Assembly: GCA_028688995.1 (NCBI GenBank)
Contig: JAQTXB010000003.1
Location: 186,001-250,000, forward strand
Length of the DNA stretch: 64,000 nucleotides
DNA from: Aliarcobacter sp.
Lineage (GTDB): Bacteria; Campylobacterota; Campylobacteria; Campylobacterales; Arcobacteraceae
Reading direction: 5' to 3'
Shown here: in pieces, positions 1 to 9,160 of the stretch
How positions within the stretch are numbered: the first letter of the stretch is position 1
Layout: each line of letters begins with the position of its first letter
Notes under the pieces: generated by a model
The model's input: the letters and a program-made list of their open reading frames with translations, nothing else
Database searches by the model: none
Told to the model about the DNA's origin: nothing
Position numbers and translations under genes: made by a program

Positions 1-12
1 ATTATTAATAAT

Positions 13-981
13 TTAAACATATTCTATCTCCTTGTTATTTGGTTTATATTCGCCAATCATTATTTTTAGTATTATTGCTAATAAAACAATTGGAACAAAT
101 AAAATTAGATTAGCCAAAGCTACAAAAAGCCCAGCACCAGAAGCTACCCAACCAATAAAAATCATATAAAATGTAATTGTTCTAAAATCTTTTTTTACAA
201 TAGTTTGTAAAATTACAACGTTATAATATGATATTACTACTGGATAAATTATTGATAAAATAAATCCCTCCCTTAGAAAATAAAATAAATATGAAAGTGC
301 AAACAAACTTATAATTAATAGACTTTTTTGATTTTTTTCAATTTTGAAATATAGTGCAGAAAAAACTCCAACTACATGAAATAAAGCGATTTGAAAACTA
401 AAGCCATCTCTCCAAATAGAAAGAGTTACATCCCTTGAAAGTGATTCAAAAAGTGTAGAATCTAAAAATACCCATAAAACCATCATTAATATTGGAAACT
501 CTTGATTTGAGCTTTGATTTAGCTCTTCTTTTGGTAAAAATCTTGAAGCTATCAAGGTAATAGTTGTAAGAACAATTGCAATTATTCCTCTATCATCAAC
601 TTCATAATTAAACAAAAAAGTTCCAGTTACATACGAAAGACAAAGTGCAAATCCAAGTTCTAATAAAGTTGCTTTTTTTATCTCATTTATAATTAAAGGT
701 GCCATTGAACCAACTGCAAAGCCTAAAATAAAAAGTGTTAAAAAATTAAAATTTGGGTATAAAAAACTCATTATTAATTGAATAATTAAAAACGTAGAGA
801 TTTTATTTTTAACATCAATTTTTATATATGAAACAACAATTGAGCCAATAACTCCTCCAATTGGAAGTGGTGCAATTACAAATAAATTTGATGAAAAGTA
901 TTCAACAATTCCAGTTTGTGCAATTAGAAGATAATAACAAAGTTCACTTGCTATAAAAAGTATTAAGATTAATCTTTGCAT
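13..981 (-). CDS. Polytopic membrane protein (MFS-like), last visible gene of the NOR-like unit
   Basis: A 322-residue, very hydrophobic protein with about ten predicted membrane segments and short loops. I see no catalytic or ligand motif. The general texture resembles an MFS-type carrier, but it is shorter than the usual 12-helix carriers and I cannot name a family. Its start overlaps the end of the upstream heme-copper oxidase-like gene by 13 nt, so it is translationally coupled to it. That makes a role in assembly, cofactor supply or substrate movement for that enzyme the most likely guess. The gene is complete; any further genes of the operon lie left of the window. Confidence 0.7.
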   Translation of the reverse strand: MQRLILILFIASELCYYLLIAQTGIVEYFSSNLFVIAPLPIGGVIGSIVVSYIKIDVKNKISTFLIIQLIMSFLYPNFNFLTLFILGFAVGSMAPLIINEIKKATLLELGFALCLSYVTGTFLFNYEVDDRGIIAIVLTTITLIASRFLPKEELNQSSNQEFPILMMVLWVFLDSTLFESLSRDVTLSIWRDGFSFQIALFHVVGVFSALYFKIEKNQKSLLIISLFALSYLFYFLREGFILSIIYPVVISYYNVVILQTIVKKDFRTITFYMIFIGWVASGAGLFVALANLILFVPIVLLAIILKIMIGEYKPNNKEIEYV

Positions 982-2543
982 AATTTATCCTTTTCATAGA
1001 AATAGATTAAGTAAATAAATACAAAAGTTAAATCAAATAGACAAATTGCTAAGGCTTCAAAACCTAGCTTTCCACTTGCATATAAAGCAAAAAACATGGA
1101 ACTTGCAAATACTCTAATAACTACACTAAGATTTGTTAAAACAATTTGGTTTGATAGATTTTTTAAAGCCATAAAATGAATTACTCCTGTCATACTAACA
1201 AAAGTAAAAACAACATATTCATAAACTCCACTAAAAGTAAAATCAACTAAAGGATATATGAAACTTGCAAGTAAAATTAAAAAAATTCCACCTAATCCAT
1301 CACTTAAAATTCCAGCGATGTTATAAAGTTCTATTTTTGAATAAGTTGTTTTCATTTTTATAAAAGCGAAAATAAAAATTAAAGCAAAAAATCCAAAGGC
1401 AGTTCTTAAAATCCATAACTTTTCAGTTGGAATATTTATAAATCCAGCTTGAACAAATCCAGAGATACTTAAAACTGCAAATATTCCAACAAGTGCAAAA
1501 AGGTATGAGTTTAAATAAATATCTTTTTGAAGCTCTTTTATATAAGAAATAAACATAGCAATAACCATAAAGAATACTGCAATTCCCATTGCCACATGTG
1601 CATGAGCAATGATTAAATCATTTCTATGAAAAAGCCATCTAATTTCAGGAATGAATATAATATTTCCCTCAACATCAACAAACAAAAAAGCTAATATAGA
1701 AATAAATAAAGCTTTTTTTGCATGTGGTTCAATATCGCTATCTTTAAACCATCTATATAAAAGAGGAACATATAAAAGTGTTAAATATTGTAAAAACCAC
1801 TCTTGATTGTAAGTTAGTGGTCCTAAAATGATTCTGTGTAATACTGAACCAAAATAAAAAATAGTTGGAATAATCCATAAAATATTCCATCTAGCTTTAA
1901 ATTCATTTATATTTAATAGTTTAATTATCAAGTAATAAATTGGAATTAAAGCTAAACTCATTCCTAAAGTATTATCACCATGAGGACCAGTAACTGTACT
2001 TTCAACTTGACCAATAATTGGATTCATTAGAATCAATAAAGCAATTGGCGCAATAATCACAACTCTTAAACACACTTTTATCCATAAAGGAAGAGTGTTT
2101 TTATAAAGTCTAATAAATTTATATAAAGCGATAATATAAAATATACCAGCAATTGCAAGTAAGAAATTTAATTCGTAAGCAAAATCATAAAAAGCCAAAC
2201 CTCTACTTTTCCCAAGAAGTAGTGAAACTACCATAAATACAAGAAATATAAACCAAATAATAGTATAAAGATTTAAATATCTTAATCCATCTTTATCAAA
2301 TCCAACTTCTTTATTTATTAATAAAAAAGGCAAATATGAAAGCATTAAAGGAACAAAACCATAAAGCATTAAAGAAATATGAATTGAACGCATATTTGCT
2401 GGATTTAAAGTTTCAGAATTTATACTAAAACCTAAAAGATTTATAGAATAAATTATTCCAAAAAATAGTCCAAGTGCAAAAAATGCTAGTGAAATTTTAA
2501 AGTTTCTAGTTATAAAATTGTTGAAATTATTTAAGTTTTCCAT
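969..2543 (-). CDS. Heme-copper oxidase subunit I-like protein, candidate gNOR-type nitric oxide reductase
   Basis: A 524-residue protein with about 12 or more membrane helices. Positions match the heme-copper oxidase subunit I scaffold. His55 in helix 2 (RSIHISLML) and His316 in helix 10 fit the low-spin heme ligands. His314, in the HAH pair, fits the high-spin heme ligand. His188 (GPHGDNT) and His236 (LHRII) are 48 residues apart, as are the helix 6 and helix 7 copper-site ligands of oxidases. The second helix 7 His is Arg237, and the position of the cross-linked Tyr (four after His188) is Thr192. With Asp190 close by, a two-His-plus-Asp metal site is possible. These features argue against an O2-reducing enzyme and for a nitric oxide reductase-like one. 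The family is clear; the substrate is inference. The gene overlaps both neighbours. Confidence 0.75.
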   Translation of the reverse strand: MENLNNFNNFITRNFKISLAFFALGLFFGIIYSINLLGFSINSETLNPANMRSIHISLMLYGFVPLMLSYLPFLLINKEVGFDKDGLRYLNLYTIIWFIFLVFMVVSLLLGKSRGLAFYDFAYELNFLLAIAGIFYIIALYKFIRLYKNTLPLWIKVCLRVVIIAPIALLILMNPIIGQVESTVTGPHGDNTLGMSLALIPIYYLIIKLLNINEFKARWNILWIIPTIFYFGSVLHRIILGPLTYNQEWFLQYLTLLYVPLLYRWFKDSDIEPHAKKALFISILAFLFVDVEGNIIFIPEIRWLFHRNDLIIAHAHVAMGIAVFFMVIAMFISYIKELQKDIYLNSYLFALVGIFAVLSISGFVQAGFINIPTEKLWILRTAFGFFALIFIFAFIKMKTTYSKIELYNIAGILSDGLGGIFLILLASFIYPLVDFTFSGVYEYVVFTFVSMTGVIHFMALKNLSNQIVLTNLSVVIRVFASSMFFALYASGKLGFEALAICLFDLTFVFIYLIYFYEKDKLCKD

Positions 2544-3150
2544 CTTTTACCTCATAAGTTATGTCTGCTTTTAAAGCTAATTCTTTATCATGTGTTGCCA
2601 CAATTATTGTTGTTCCTTTTTTTGCCAAAGTTGAAAAAAGTTCGAATACATTTAAAGAGTTTTTTGAGTCCAAATTTCCAGTTGGTTCATCTGCAAAAAT
2701 TACTTTTGGATTGTTTATTAAAGCTCTTGCAATTGCAACTCTTTGTCTTTGTCCTCCTGAAATCTCATTTGGATATTTATCTATTAAATTTTCAATCCCC
2801 AAAAGTTTTAATAAATTAAAAATCTCTTCTTTTGAAGCTTTTTCATTAGCAAGATTTATATTTTCTTTAACACTTAGATAATTAATTAAATAATGAAATT
2901 GAAAAATAAATCCAATATTTTCACGTCTAAAAGTATCTATATTTTTAATATTTTTGTAATTTGTATTTTCATAGACAATATCTCCACTTGATGGTTTTAA
3001 TAGAGTTGATAAAATAGATAAAAGTGTAGATTTTCCACTTCCACTCTCTCCTATGATTGCAACAAATTCACCTTTTTTTATCTCTAAATTGATATTATCT
3101 AAGGCTAAATCTCTATTATAATAGTGAGTTAAATTTGTAATTTTTATCAT
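2527..3150 (-). CDS. ABC transporter ATP-binding protein, LolD/MacB type
   Basis: A 207-residue ATPase of the small LolD/MacB/FtsE class. The Walker A motif GESGSGKST is at residues 34-42, a Q-loop follows (FIFQFHYL), the signature is ISGGQRQR, Walker B reads VIFADEPTGNLDS, and the switch His is in ATHDKE. It overlaps the permease upstream by 4 nt and the oxidase-like gene downstream by 17 nt, so the three should be made together. It presumably powers the FtsX-domain permease. Such pairs move lipoproteins or act mechanically across the envelope; here the context suggests assembly or maturation of the downstream membrane enzyme. Confidence 0.88.
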   Translation of the reverse strand: MIKITNLTHYYNRDLALDNINLEIKKGEFVAIIGESGSGKSTLLSILSTLLKPSSGDIVYENTNYKNIKNIDTFRRENIGFIFQFHYLINYLSVKENINLANEKASKEEIFNLLKLLGIENLIDKYPNEISGGQRQRVAIARALINNPKVIFADEPTGNLDSKNSLNVFELFSTLAKKGTTIIVATHDKELALKADITYEVKDGKLK

Positions 3151-4229
3151 ATTTTATTTCCTTGAATTAACTCAACTGGGTCTGTTTTAGCAGCATTTAA
3201 TGCTGGAATTATTGAGCCAAAAATAGCCATAAAAATTGAAGTTACAAAGATATAAAATGCTAATTCATTTGAAATTTCGCCATTTACATAACCTTGTAAA
3301 GTTGAGGCATTTTTTATAAAATATAAAACTATGTTTGAAAAAATAAAAGCACTAATAAAACTAAAAACTCCCAAAATAAAACTCTCAATCATTATTGAAT
3401 AAACTATTTTAGAAGTACTTATTCCTAAAGCTCTTTTAATTCCAAACTCAGCTCTTCTTTGATTTATTGTGATACTCATTAAACTTACAATTCCCAACAA
3501 TCCCATAGAAAAAGCGATAAATGAAATAACATTTGATGAGGTTTTTATGATTTTAAATTGGTTGTAATTATCCACGAAGTTTTGAGTTGATTTAGCTTCA
3601 ATTTGTTCATCTAAAGCTTTGATATTTTTTATAATTTCATCTACATTTGAGTTTAGTGTTGTATTTACCATAATCATTGAAGCTGATTTATTGAAAATTT
3701 CTCCAGCATCATTAATTGTTAAAACCACTCCACCATTTTCAAAACCAATTTCACTTTTGAAAACTCCAGAGATTTTAAAATTTTTATTTGCTATTTGGAT
3801 TTCATTTTTATTTATTAATTGTTCAAAAATAGATTTTCCAACTATTACATCACCTTTTAATGGATATTTCCCCTCTATTAATTTATAATTTTTAAATCTA
3901 TTATCACTTGCTCCATAGATAGCAACAATTGGAAGTTTTTCAACGGGACTTGCTCCTACAATCAAAGCTGAAGCTTCTTTTACATCTTTGATTTGATTTA
4001 TCTTCTCTATTAAATTTATATTTACATTTGAAAAAAATGTATCTGAAATTTTTGCTTGGGTGATAATAATATCTCCATCACTTTTTAGCATAGATGAATA
4101 CATTGTTATTATTCCATTTGAAATGGAACTAATTAAAAAAATAGAAACTATTGAAAAAATTAGGCTTAGATAAATAAGTATAGTTTTTAATTTGTTAGCC
4201 ATCAAAGCTTTAAATGCAAATGCAATCAA
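3147..4229 (-). CDS. ABC transporter permease, FtsX/MacB family
   Basis: A 360-residue permease with one N-terminal membrane helix (about residues 15-37), a large extracytoplasmic MacB_PCD-like domain (about 40-235) and three C-terminal helices forming the FtsX domain. The conserved stretch RRAEFGIKRALGIS lies before the last helices, and the gene ends with PALNAAKTDPVELIQG, typical of the family. It is the first gene of the minus-strand unit and is divergent from the IMPase gene, with about 115 bp between them that must hold both promoters. The exported substrate cannot be read from the sequence. Confidence 0.85.
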   Translation of the reverse strand: MIAFAFKALMANKLKTILIYLSLIFSIVSIFLISSISNGIITMYSSMLKSDGDIIITQAKISDTFFSNVNINLIEKINQIKDVKEASALIVGASPVEKLPIVAIYGASDNRFKNYKLIEGKYPLKGDVIVGKSIFEQLINKNEIQIANKNFKISGVFKSEIGFENGGVVLTINDAGEIFNKSASMIMVNTTLNSNVDEIIKNIKALDEQIEAKSTQNFVDNYNQFKIIKTSSNVISFIAFSMGLLGIVSLMSITINQRRAEFGIKRALGISTSKIVYSIMIESFILGVFSFISAFIFSNIVLYFIKNASTLQGYVNGEISNELAFYIFVTSIFMAIFGSIIPALNAAKTDPVELIQGNKI

Positions 4230-4344
4230 GATTATCCTTTTATATTTTTTGTTAGTTTAATCTTTGAATATGAATTAAGAGTGAATTAAATATGAAGTTT
4301 TGTTCATAATTGGGTAGAATAACAAAAAAATAATTGGTTGGAAA

Positions 4345-5118
4345 ATGAAAAAAGAGTTAATAGAGATAATAAAAGAAGCTGGAAAGATTTTAAAAAAAGG
4401 GTATTACTCAAATAAAGATATTACTTTCAAAGCAAAAAAAGATTTAGTAACAGAGTTTGATGTAGCAGTTGAAACATATTTAAAAAAGAAATTCTCAAAG
4501 AAATTTAAAAAGTTTAATATAATCGCAGAAGAATCAGACAATGCAAATAAAGAGTTTAATAATTCAATAATAATTGACCCAATAGATGGAACAACAAATT
4601 TTGTAAATGGAGTTCCACATACTGCTATTTCAGTGGGTGTTTATAAAAATAAAAAACCATATTTAGCTGTTGTATATAATCCAATCTTAGATGAATTATA
4701 TACAGCAAAAATAGGAAAAGGTGCATTTTTAAATGGTAAAAAATTAAAAGTTAGCCTTGAAGATAATTTTCAAAAATCGCTACTTGCAACTGGTTTTCCA
4801 TATACAAGTGGAACAGATGAAAATGATTTAAATGATGTTGTTAAAAAAATAAAAGATGTACTTCCTTTATGTCAAGATTTAAGAAGATTAGGTTCAGCTT
4901 CACTTGATTTATGTTATGTGGCACGTGGCGTTTATGAGGGATATTATGAAATGAATTTAAAAGCTTGGGATGTAAGTGCTGGAATTTTAATACTTACAGA
5001 AGCAGGTGGAATTGTATCAAATATTAATGGAGAAGAATATACTTTATTTGAGGATAAATATATAGTTGCAACTAATGGTTTAATTCATAATGAACTTGTA
5101 AAAAGTTTGAACTTATAA
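4345..5118 (+). CDS. Inositol monophosphatase family phosphatase
   Basis: A 257-residue member of the Mg-dependent, Li-sensitive sugar phosphatase superfamily. The metal-binding motif DPIDGTTNF and the C-terminal motif WDVSAGILILTEAGG are both complete, and the acidic residues of AEESD supply the remaining metal ligand region. Length is normal for the SuhB/IMPase group. Possible substrates are inositol 1-phosphate, fructose 1,6-bisphosphate or 3'-phosphoadenosine 5'-phosphate; sequence alone does not decide. It lies alone between the divergent minus-strand unit and glmS. Confidence 0.85.
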   Translation: MKKELIEIIKEAGKILKKGYYSNKDITFKAKKDLVTEFDVAVETYLKKKFSKKFKKFNIIAEESDNANKEFNNSIIIDPIDGTTNFVNGVPHTAISVGVYKNKKPYLAVVYNPILDELYTAKIGKGAFLNGKKLKVSLEDNFQKSLLATGFPYTSGTDENDLNDVVKKIKDVLPLCQDLRRLGSASLDLCYVARGVYEGYYEMNLKAWDVSAGILILTEAGGIVSNINGEEYTLFEDKYIVATNGLIHNELVKSLNL

Positions 5119-5198
5119 AATAACAAAAAAGTTGTGAAAAGTACATATTTAGTAACTATTAAATATAATATATATAATAAATTTAAAAAGGTTTTTTG

Positions 5199-7001
5199 AT
5201 GTGTGGAATAGTTGGTTATATAGGTAAAAAAGAGACTACAAAAATATTATTAGATGGTTTAAAAGAGTTAGAGTATAGAGGTTATGATAGTGCTGGAATA
5301 GCAGTTCTTAAAGATAATAAAATTGATGTTTTTAAAGCTTTAGGAAAACTTGTTAACCTTGAAGAAAAAGTAAATACTTTGGCATCAACTAATTATGAAT
5401 TAGGAATCGGACATACTAGATGGGCAACCCATGGAAAACCAACAGAATTAAACGCTCACCCCCATTTAGGAGAATACTCTTATGTTGTTCATAATGGAAT
5501 TATTGAAAACTATAAAGAGTTAAAAGAAGAATTAACAGCAAAAGGACATAAATTTGTATCTCAAACTGATACAGAAGTTATCGTTCATCTATTTGAGAAT
5601 TATTATAATAAATTAAATGATGCAACACAATCTTTTAAAAATACAATTTCAAGATTAGAGGGTGCTTTTTCTATTTTATTAATCACAAAAGCTGAACCAA
5701 CAAAGATATTTTTCTTTAAACATGGAAGTCCTTTAATTGTGGCAAAGGGAAATGAAAAAGATGAAGTTTTATTTGCTTCTTCTGATGCTCCTTTAATTGG
5801 TTTAGCTTCTAGTGTAGTTTATTTAGAAGATGGAATGGGTGGAGTTGCAAGTGCAAATTCTATTGAGTTTTTTAATGATAATTACTCTTGGTCAAACTTA
5901 CCAACTTCAAAACAATTTGCTCAAAAAGATGGATATAGATTTTTTATGGAAAAAGAGATTTATGAACAAAGTAATGTTGTTAGTGATTGTATGCTTGGAA
6001 GAATAAAAGATAATGAAATTTTATTTGATGAGATAGAGTCTTCAATAATTGAAGGAATCAATGAAATAAAAATTTGCGCTTGTGGAACTTCATACCATGC
6101 AGGATTAACAGCTTCATATCTGTTTGAAAGACTTTCAAAAGTTAAGTGTAATGTAGAAATTGCAAGTGAATTCAGATACAAAGATCCACTTTTAACAAAA
6201 GACATTTTATTTATCGTAATCTCTCAAAGTGGTGAAACTGCTGATACTTTAGAAGCTTTAAAAATGGCAAAAAAAGCAGGATTAAAAACTTTGGTAGTTT
6301 GTAATGTGGATAACTCTTCAATGACAAGAGTAGCTGATGCAACAATTCTTACACGTGCTGGAATTGAAAAAGGGGTTGCTTCAACAAAAGCATTTTCAAC
6401 TCAAACGGTTGTTTTATGGATGTTAGCTTTATATTTTGCAAAAGCAAAAAATATAATTTCAAGTGAACTTTTACAAAATGAGTTACACACTTTAAGAGAA
6501 GTTCCAAAAACGCTATGTATTAGTGATAAAGTTCATGAAAAAATGAAAAGATTATCAAAAAGATATTTACATGGTCATGGATTTTTCTTTATTGGAAGAG
6601 ATGTATTCTTTCCACTTGCTTTAGAAGGTGCTTTAAAATTAAAAGAGATTTCATATTTACATGCTGAAGGTTATCCAGCAGGTGAAATGAAGCATGGACC
6701 AATTGCCTTAGCTGATCCAGAACTTTTCACTATTGCATTAATGCCACAAAACTTACTTTATGATAAAATCAAATCAAATGTAGAAGAGTTAAGCGCAAGG
6801 GATAGTACAATTTGTGCAATTTCTCCCCTTGATTTTGATTTAGCAGATGATTTTGTAAAAATTAATAAAACAGACCATTATATGCTAGAGTTTTTTGAAA
6901 TGTTAGTTGTTTTACAACTTTTTTCAATGGAAATTTCAATAAGACTAGGAAATGATGTTGATATGCCAAGAAATCTTGCAAAATCAGTGACGGTTGAATA
7001 G
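5199..7001 (+). CDS. glmS: Glutamine-fructose-6-phosphate aminotransferase (isomerizing)
   Basis: Makes glucosamine 6-phosphate from fructose 6-phosphate and glutamine, the first step to UDP-GlcNAc for peptidoglycan and LPS. The N-terminal glutaminase domain begins CGIVGYIG; the Cys directly after Met is the nucleophile, so the ATG at 5199 is the true start and the TTG at 5196 used by the ORF track is not. Two SIS domains follow (CGTSYHAGLTASY and SQSGETADT; GRDVFFPLALEGALKLKE), and the protein ends in the conserved NLAKSVTVE. At 600 residues the length is standard. It overlaps the next gene by 1 nt (TAGTG). A TATAAT-like box lies about 35 nt upstream. No glmS ribozyme-like structure is evident in the 80-nt leader. 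Confidence 0.97.
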   Translation: MCGIVGYIGKKETTKILLDGLKELEYRGYDSAGIAVLKDNKIDVFKALGKLVNLEEKVNTLASTNYELGIGHTRWATHGKPTELNAHPHLGEYSYVVHNGIIENYKELKEELTAKGHKFVSQTDTEVIVHLFENYYNKLNDATQSFKNTISRLEGAFSILLITKAEPTKIFFFKHGSPLIVAKGNEKDEVLFASSDAPLIGLASSVVYLEDGMGGVASANSIEFFNDNYSWSNLPTSKQFAQKDGYRFFMEKEIYEQSNVVSDCMLGRIKDNEILFDEIESSIIEGINEIKICACGTSYHAGLTASYLFERLSKVKCNVEIASEFRYKDPLLTKDILFIVISQSGETADTLEALKMAKKAGLKTLVVCNVDNSSMTRVADATILTRAGIEKGVASTKAFSTQTVVLWMLALYFAKAKNIISSELLQNELHTLREVPKTLCISDKVHEKMKRLSKRYLHGHGFFFIGRDVFFPLALEGALKLKEISYLHAEGYPAGEMKHGPIALADPELFTIALMPQNLLYDKIKSNVEELSARDSTICAISPLDFDLADDFVKINKTDHYMLEFFEMLVVLQLFSMEISIRLGNDVDMPRNLAKSVTVE

Positions 7002-8773
7002 TGAAGAAATATTTAGCATATATTCTATTAGTATTATTAGCTTATTTACTTTATATAAATCAAGACTCAAAATATATAATTGCAGGTGTTGGTATTTTCA
7101 TCATTGGAATGTATTTTATGGAGGAAGGATTTAAGCTTTTTAGTGGAGGGATATTAGAAAAAGTAATTTCAAAAAGTACTGATAATATTCCTAAATCTAT
7201 TGGATTAGGAGTAGTTGCAACTGCAATACTTCAAAGTTCATCATTAATCTCTATAATTGTAATCTCTTTTTTATCTGCAAAATTAATAAGTTTATCTGGG
7301 GCTATTGGAGTTGTTTTTGGCTCAAATGTTGGAACAACGGCAACTGCTTGGATAGTTTCATCTTTTGGTATGAAAATAGATATTGCAGCTTTTGCCTTGC
7401 CAATGATTATTTTTGGTGTGATTTTTAGATTTTTCAAACAAAAAAATATTCAAGGAATTGGAAATATATTTTTAGGTTTAGGATTTGTCTTTTTAGGTAT
7501 TGGCTATATGAAAGATGGGTTTGAAGATTTAAAACAAGGAATTGATTTAGCTCAATTTTCAGTTGAGGGATATTATGGAATTTTTATTTATATTGTTGTT
7601 GGTATTTTAGCCACAATTATTATTCAATCAAGTAGTGCAACTTTAGCTTTAACAATTACAGCACTAGCAGCTGGTCAAATTATATATATTAATGCAATTG
7701 CAATTGCAGTTGGAGCTAATATTGGTACTACAATAACTGCTGTTATGGGTGCAATAGTTTCAAATGCAAACAGCAAAAGAATGGCACTTTCATTACTTAT
7801 ATTTAATAGTGTTACAGCTTTTATTATTGTTATTATAATGTATCCTTTTATAGATTTTATAGATTATCTAGCAAAATTGTTAGGTATAAATAATGATGAT
7901 TATTCTATGAAATTATCACTTTTTCATACGGTATTTAATATTTTAGGATTAATGATATTTTCATTTTTTATTCCAAAATTAGTAAGTTTCTTAAAAAAAT
8001 TATTTGTTGAAGATGCTGAAGTTTATATTCAAAAAACAAAATATCTTGATATGCAAGTTGTAGCTGTTCCATTTGCTGCATTAAAAGCAACAAGAAAAGA
8101 GACAATTCATTTATATGATAATGCAACTGAAGTTTTAAGTCATGCTATTATGTTACATAGACATAGATATTTGGGTATTTCTAATTTATCTTTAGTTGTA
8201 AAAGAGTCAACAGATATAATAGAGTTAAATATTGAAGATTTTTATCAAACAAGAATTAAATCTCTTTATAGTGATATAATCGATTATACAACTTATTTTA
8301 TAAATGATTTAGATGATGTTGAAAAAATATATTTATATGATTTAAGAACTGCTTGTAGAGATATAGCTGAAGCTGTAAAAAATACTCAAGAGTTGCAAGA
8401 AAATATAAGTAAATATCTTTTAAGTGATAATAATTATATAAAAGATGAATACAACTATATTCGAGAAGCAATAGCTAAAACTATGAATACTATTAACGAA
8501 ATAAAAAATAGTAAAGATGAAATAGATGTTCTTGCTAAAGCTGAGTTGTTAAAAGAGTATTTAAAAAGTTTAGATGTTATTGCAACGGGAAGAATTGATG
8601 TATTAATTAGAGAAAAAAGAATTGATAAAAGAATGGCAACAACATTATTAAATGATAGTGCCCATGCAAATACTGTAATCAATAAGTTGATAAATGTTGC
8701 TAAAGTATTATGGATAGAAGATTTAACTATTAAACAATTAGGAGAAGATTATGAAGCTGGAAAAGATTTATGA
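7001..8773 (+). CDS. Na/phosphate cotransporter family protein with PhoU-like C-terminus
   Basis: A 590-residue member of the NptA/YjbB-type Na-Pi cotransporter family. About eight to nine membrane helices fill residues 1-330, with the two signature repeats ATAILQSSSLIS and TIIIQSSSATLA that form the ion and phosphate site. Residues about 360-580 form a helical PhoU-like cytoplasmic domain. It starts with GTG overlapping the glmS stop codon by 1 nt. In bacteria these proteins are often phosphate exporters or low-affinity importers; direction cannot be told here. Confidence 0.87.
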   Translation: MKKYLAYILLVLLAYLLYINQDSKYIIAGVGIFIIGMYFMEEGFKLFSGGILEKVISKSTDNIPKSIGLGVVATAILQSSSLISIIVISFLSAKLISLSGAIGVVFGSNVGTTATAWIVSSFGMKIDIAAFALPMIIFGVIFRFFKQKNIQGIGNIFLGLGFVFLGIGYMKDGFEDLKQGIDLAQFSVEGYYGIFIYIVVGILATIIIQSSSATLALTITALAAGQIIYINAIAIAVGANIGTTITAVMGAIVSNANSKRMALSLLIFNSVTAFIIVIIMYPFIDFIDYLAKLLGINNDDYSMKLSLFHTVFNILGLMIFSFFIPKLVSFLKKLFVEDAEVYIQKTKYLDMQVVAVPFAALKATRKETIHLYDNATEVLSHAIMLHRHRYLGISNLSLVVKESTDIIELNIEDFYQTRIKSLYSDIIDYTTYFINDLDDVEKIYLYDLRTACRDIAEAVKNTQELQENISKYLLSDNNYIKDEYNYIREAIAKTMNTINEIKNSKDEIDVLAKAELLKEYLKSLDVIATGRIDVLIREKRIDKRMATTLLNDSAHANTVINKLINVAKVLWIEDLTIKQLGEDYEAGKDL

Positions 8774-8981
8774 AAAAGCTAAAAGTTACTTGTCACTAAC
8801 TGATAAAGAGGATATAAAAGAAAAAAAGATAGAAAAACTTCGAGATAAAATTGAAGAAAAAATTTCAAAATTAGAGAAAAAAATCAGAGATACAAAAGAT
8901 ATTGAAGAGAAGTCTAAATTGAAAGAAGAGAAAGAGATGCTTAAAAATTTTAGAAAGCAATTAAAAGAAAAAAGTAAATAA
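8751..8981 (+). CDS. Small charged coiled-coil protein, unknown function
   Basis: A 76-residue protein, almost entirely Lys, Glu, Ile and Leu in heptad-like spacing, so probably one long coiled coil. It has a good ribosome binding site (AGGAG) located inside the end of the Na/Pi transporter gene, which it overlaps by 23 nt. That supports it being a real, coupled gene rather than a chance ORF. No signal peptide or enzyme motif. The overlap hints at a partner role for the PhoU-like transporter tail, but this is only a guess. Confidence 0.6.
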   Translation: MKLEKIYEKAKSYLSLTDKEDIKEKKIEKLRDKIEEKISKLEKKIRDTKDIEEKSKLKEEKEMLKNFRKQLKEKSK

Positions 8982-9069
8982 CAGCTATCTTTAGCTAAAA
9001 TTAGAAACTTTTTGTCTTTATGACAAATTGAATTCTTTAAATTTTTATTTTAAATTTCTTAACAAATAT

Positions 9070-9160
9070 AGAAAACAAAAAAATGGAAAACAAAAGATGG
9101 AAAACAACTCAAGCATAGCTTGTGGAAAACAAAGGATGGAAAACAAAAATGGAAAAACAA
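9070..9160 (+). repeat. Interspersed GGAAAACAAA repeats in the metK leader
   Basis: Six copies or near-copies of (T)GGAAAACAAA occur between about 9070 and 9160, the last being the metK start itself (ATGGAAAAACAAAC). Copies 3 and 4 are separated by a small inverted repeat, CAAGC-ATA-GCTTG. The array looks like repeated duplication of the metK initiation region. Confidence 0.7.
9083..9118 (+). CDS. Possible 11-codon upstream ORF in the metK leader
   Basis: ATG at 9083 opens MENKRWKTTQA and stops at TAG 9116-9118. A related peptide, MENKGWKTKM, would be read from GTG 9122 straight into metK. The uORF probably arose by duplication of the metK start. It contains no run of Met codons, so a classical attenuator is not indicated. 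Translation is unproven. Confidence 0.3.
   Translation: MENKRWKTTQA

Noticed and set aside
2561-2881. Plus-strand ORF of 106 aa opposite the ABC ATPase gene
   Set aside because: It is the antisense shadow of a gene with full ATPase motifs; no ribosome binding site and no recognisable protein features.
5119-5198. glmS ribozyme
   Set aside because: The leader is only about 80 nt, AT-rich and without the conserved ribozyme core.
9070-9148. SAM riboswitch before metK
   Set aside because: The leader is an A-rich simple repeat with one 5-bp hairpin; none of the conserved SAM riboswitch cores is recognisable.
9083-9160. CRISPR-like array from the regular GGAAAACAAA copies
   Set aside because: Units are about 10 nt with irregular spacing, no spacers and no cas genes.
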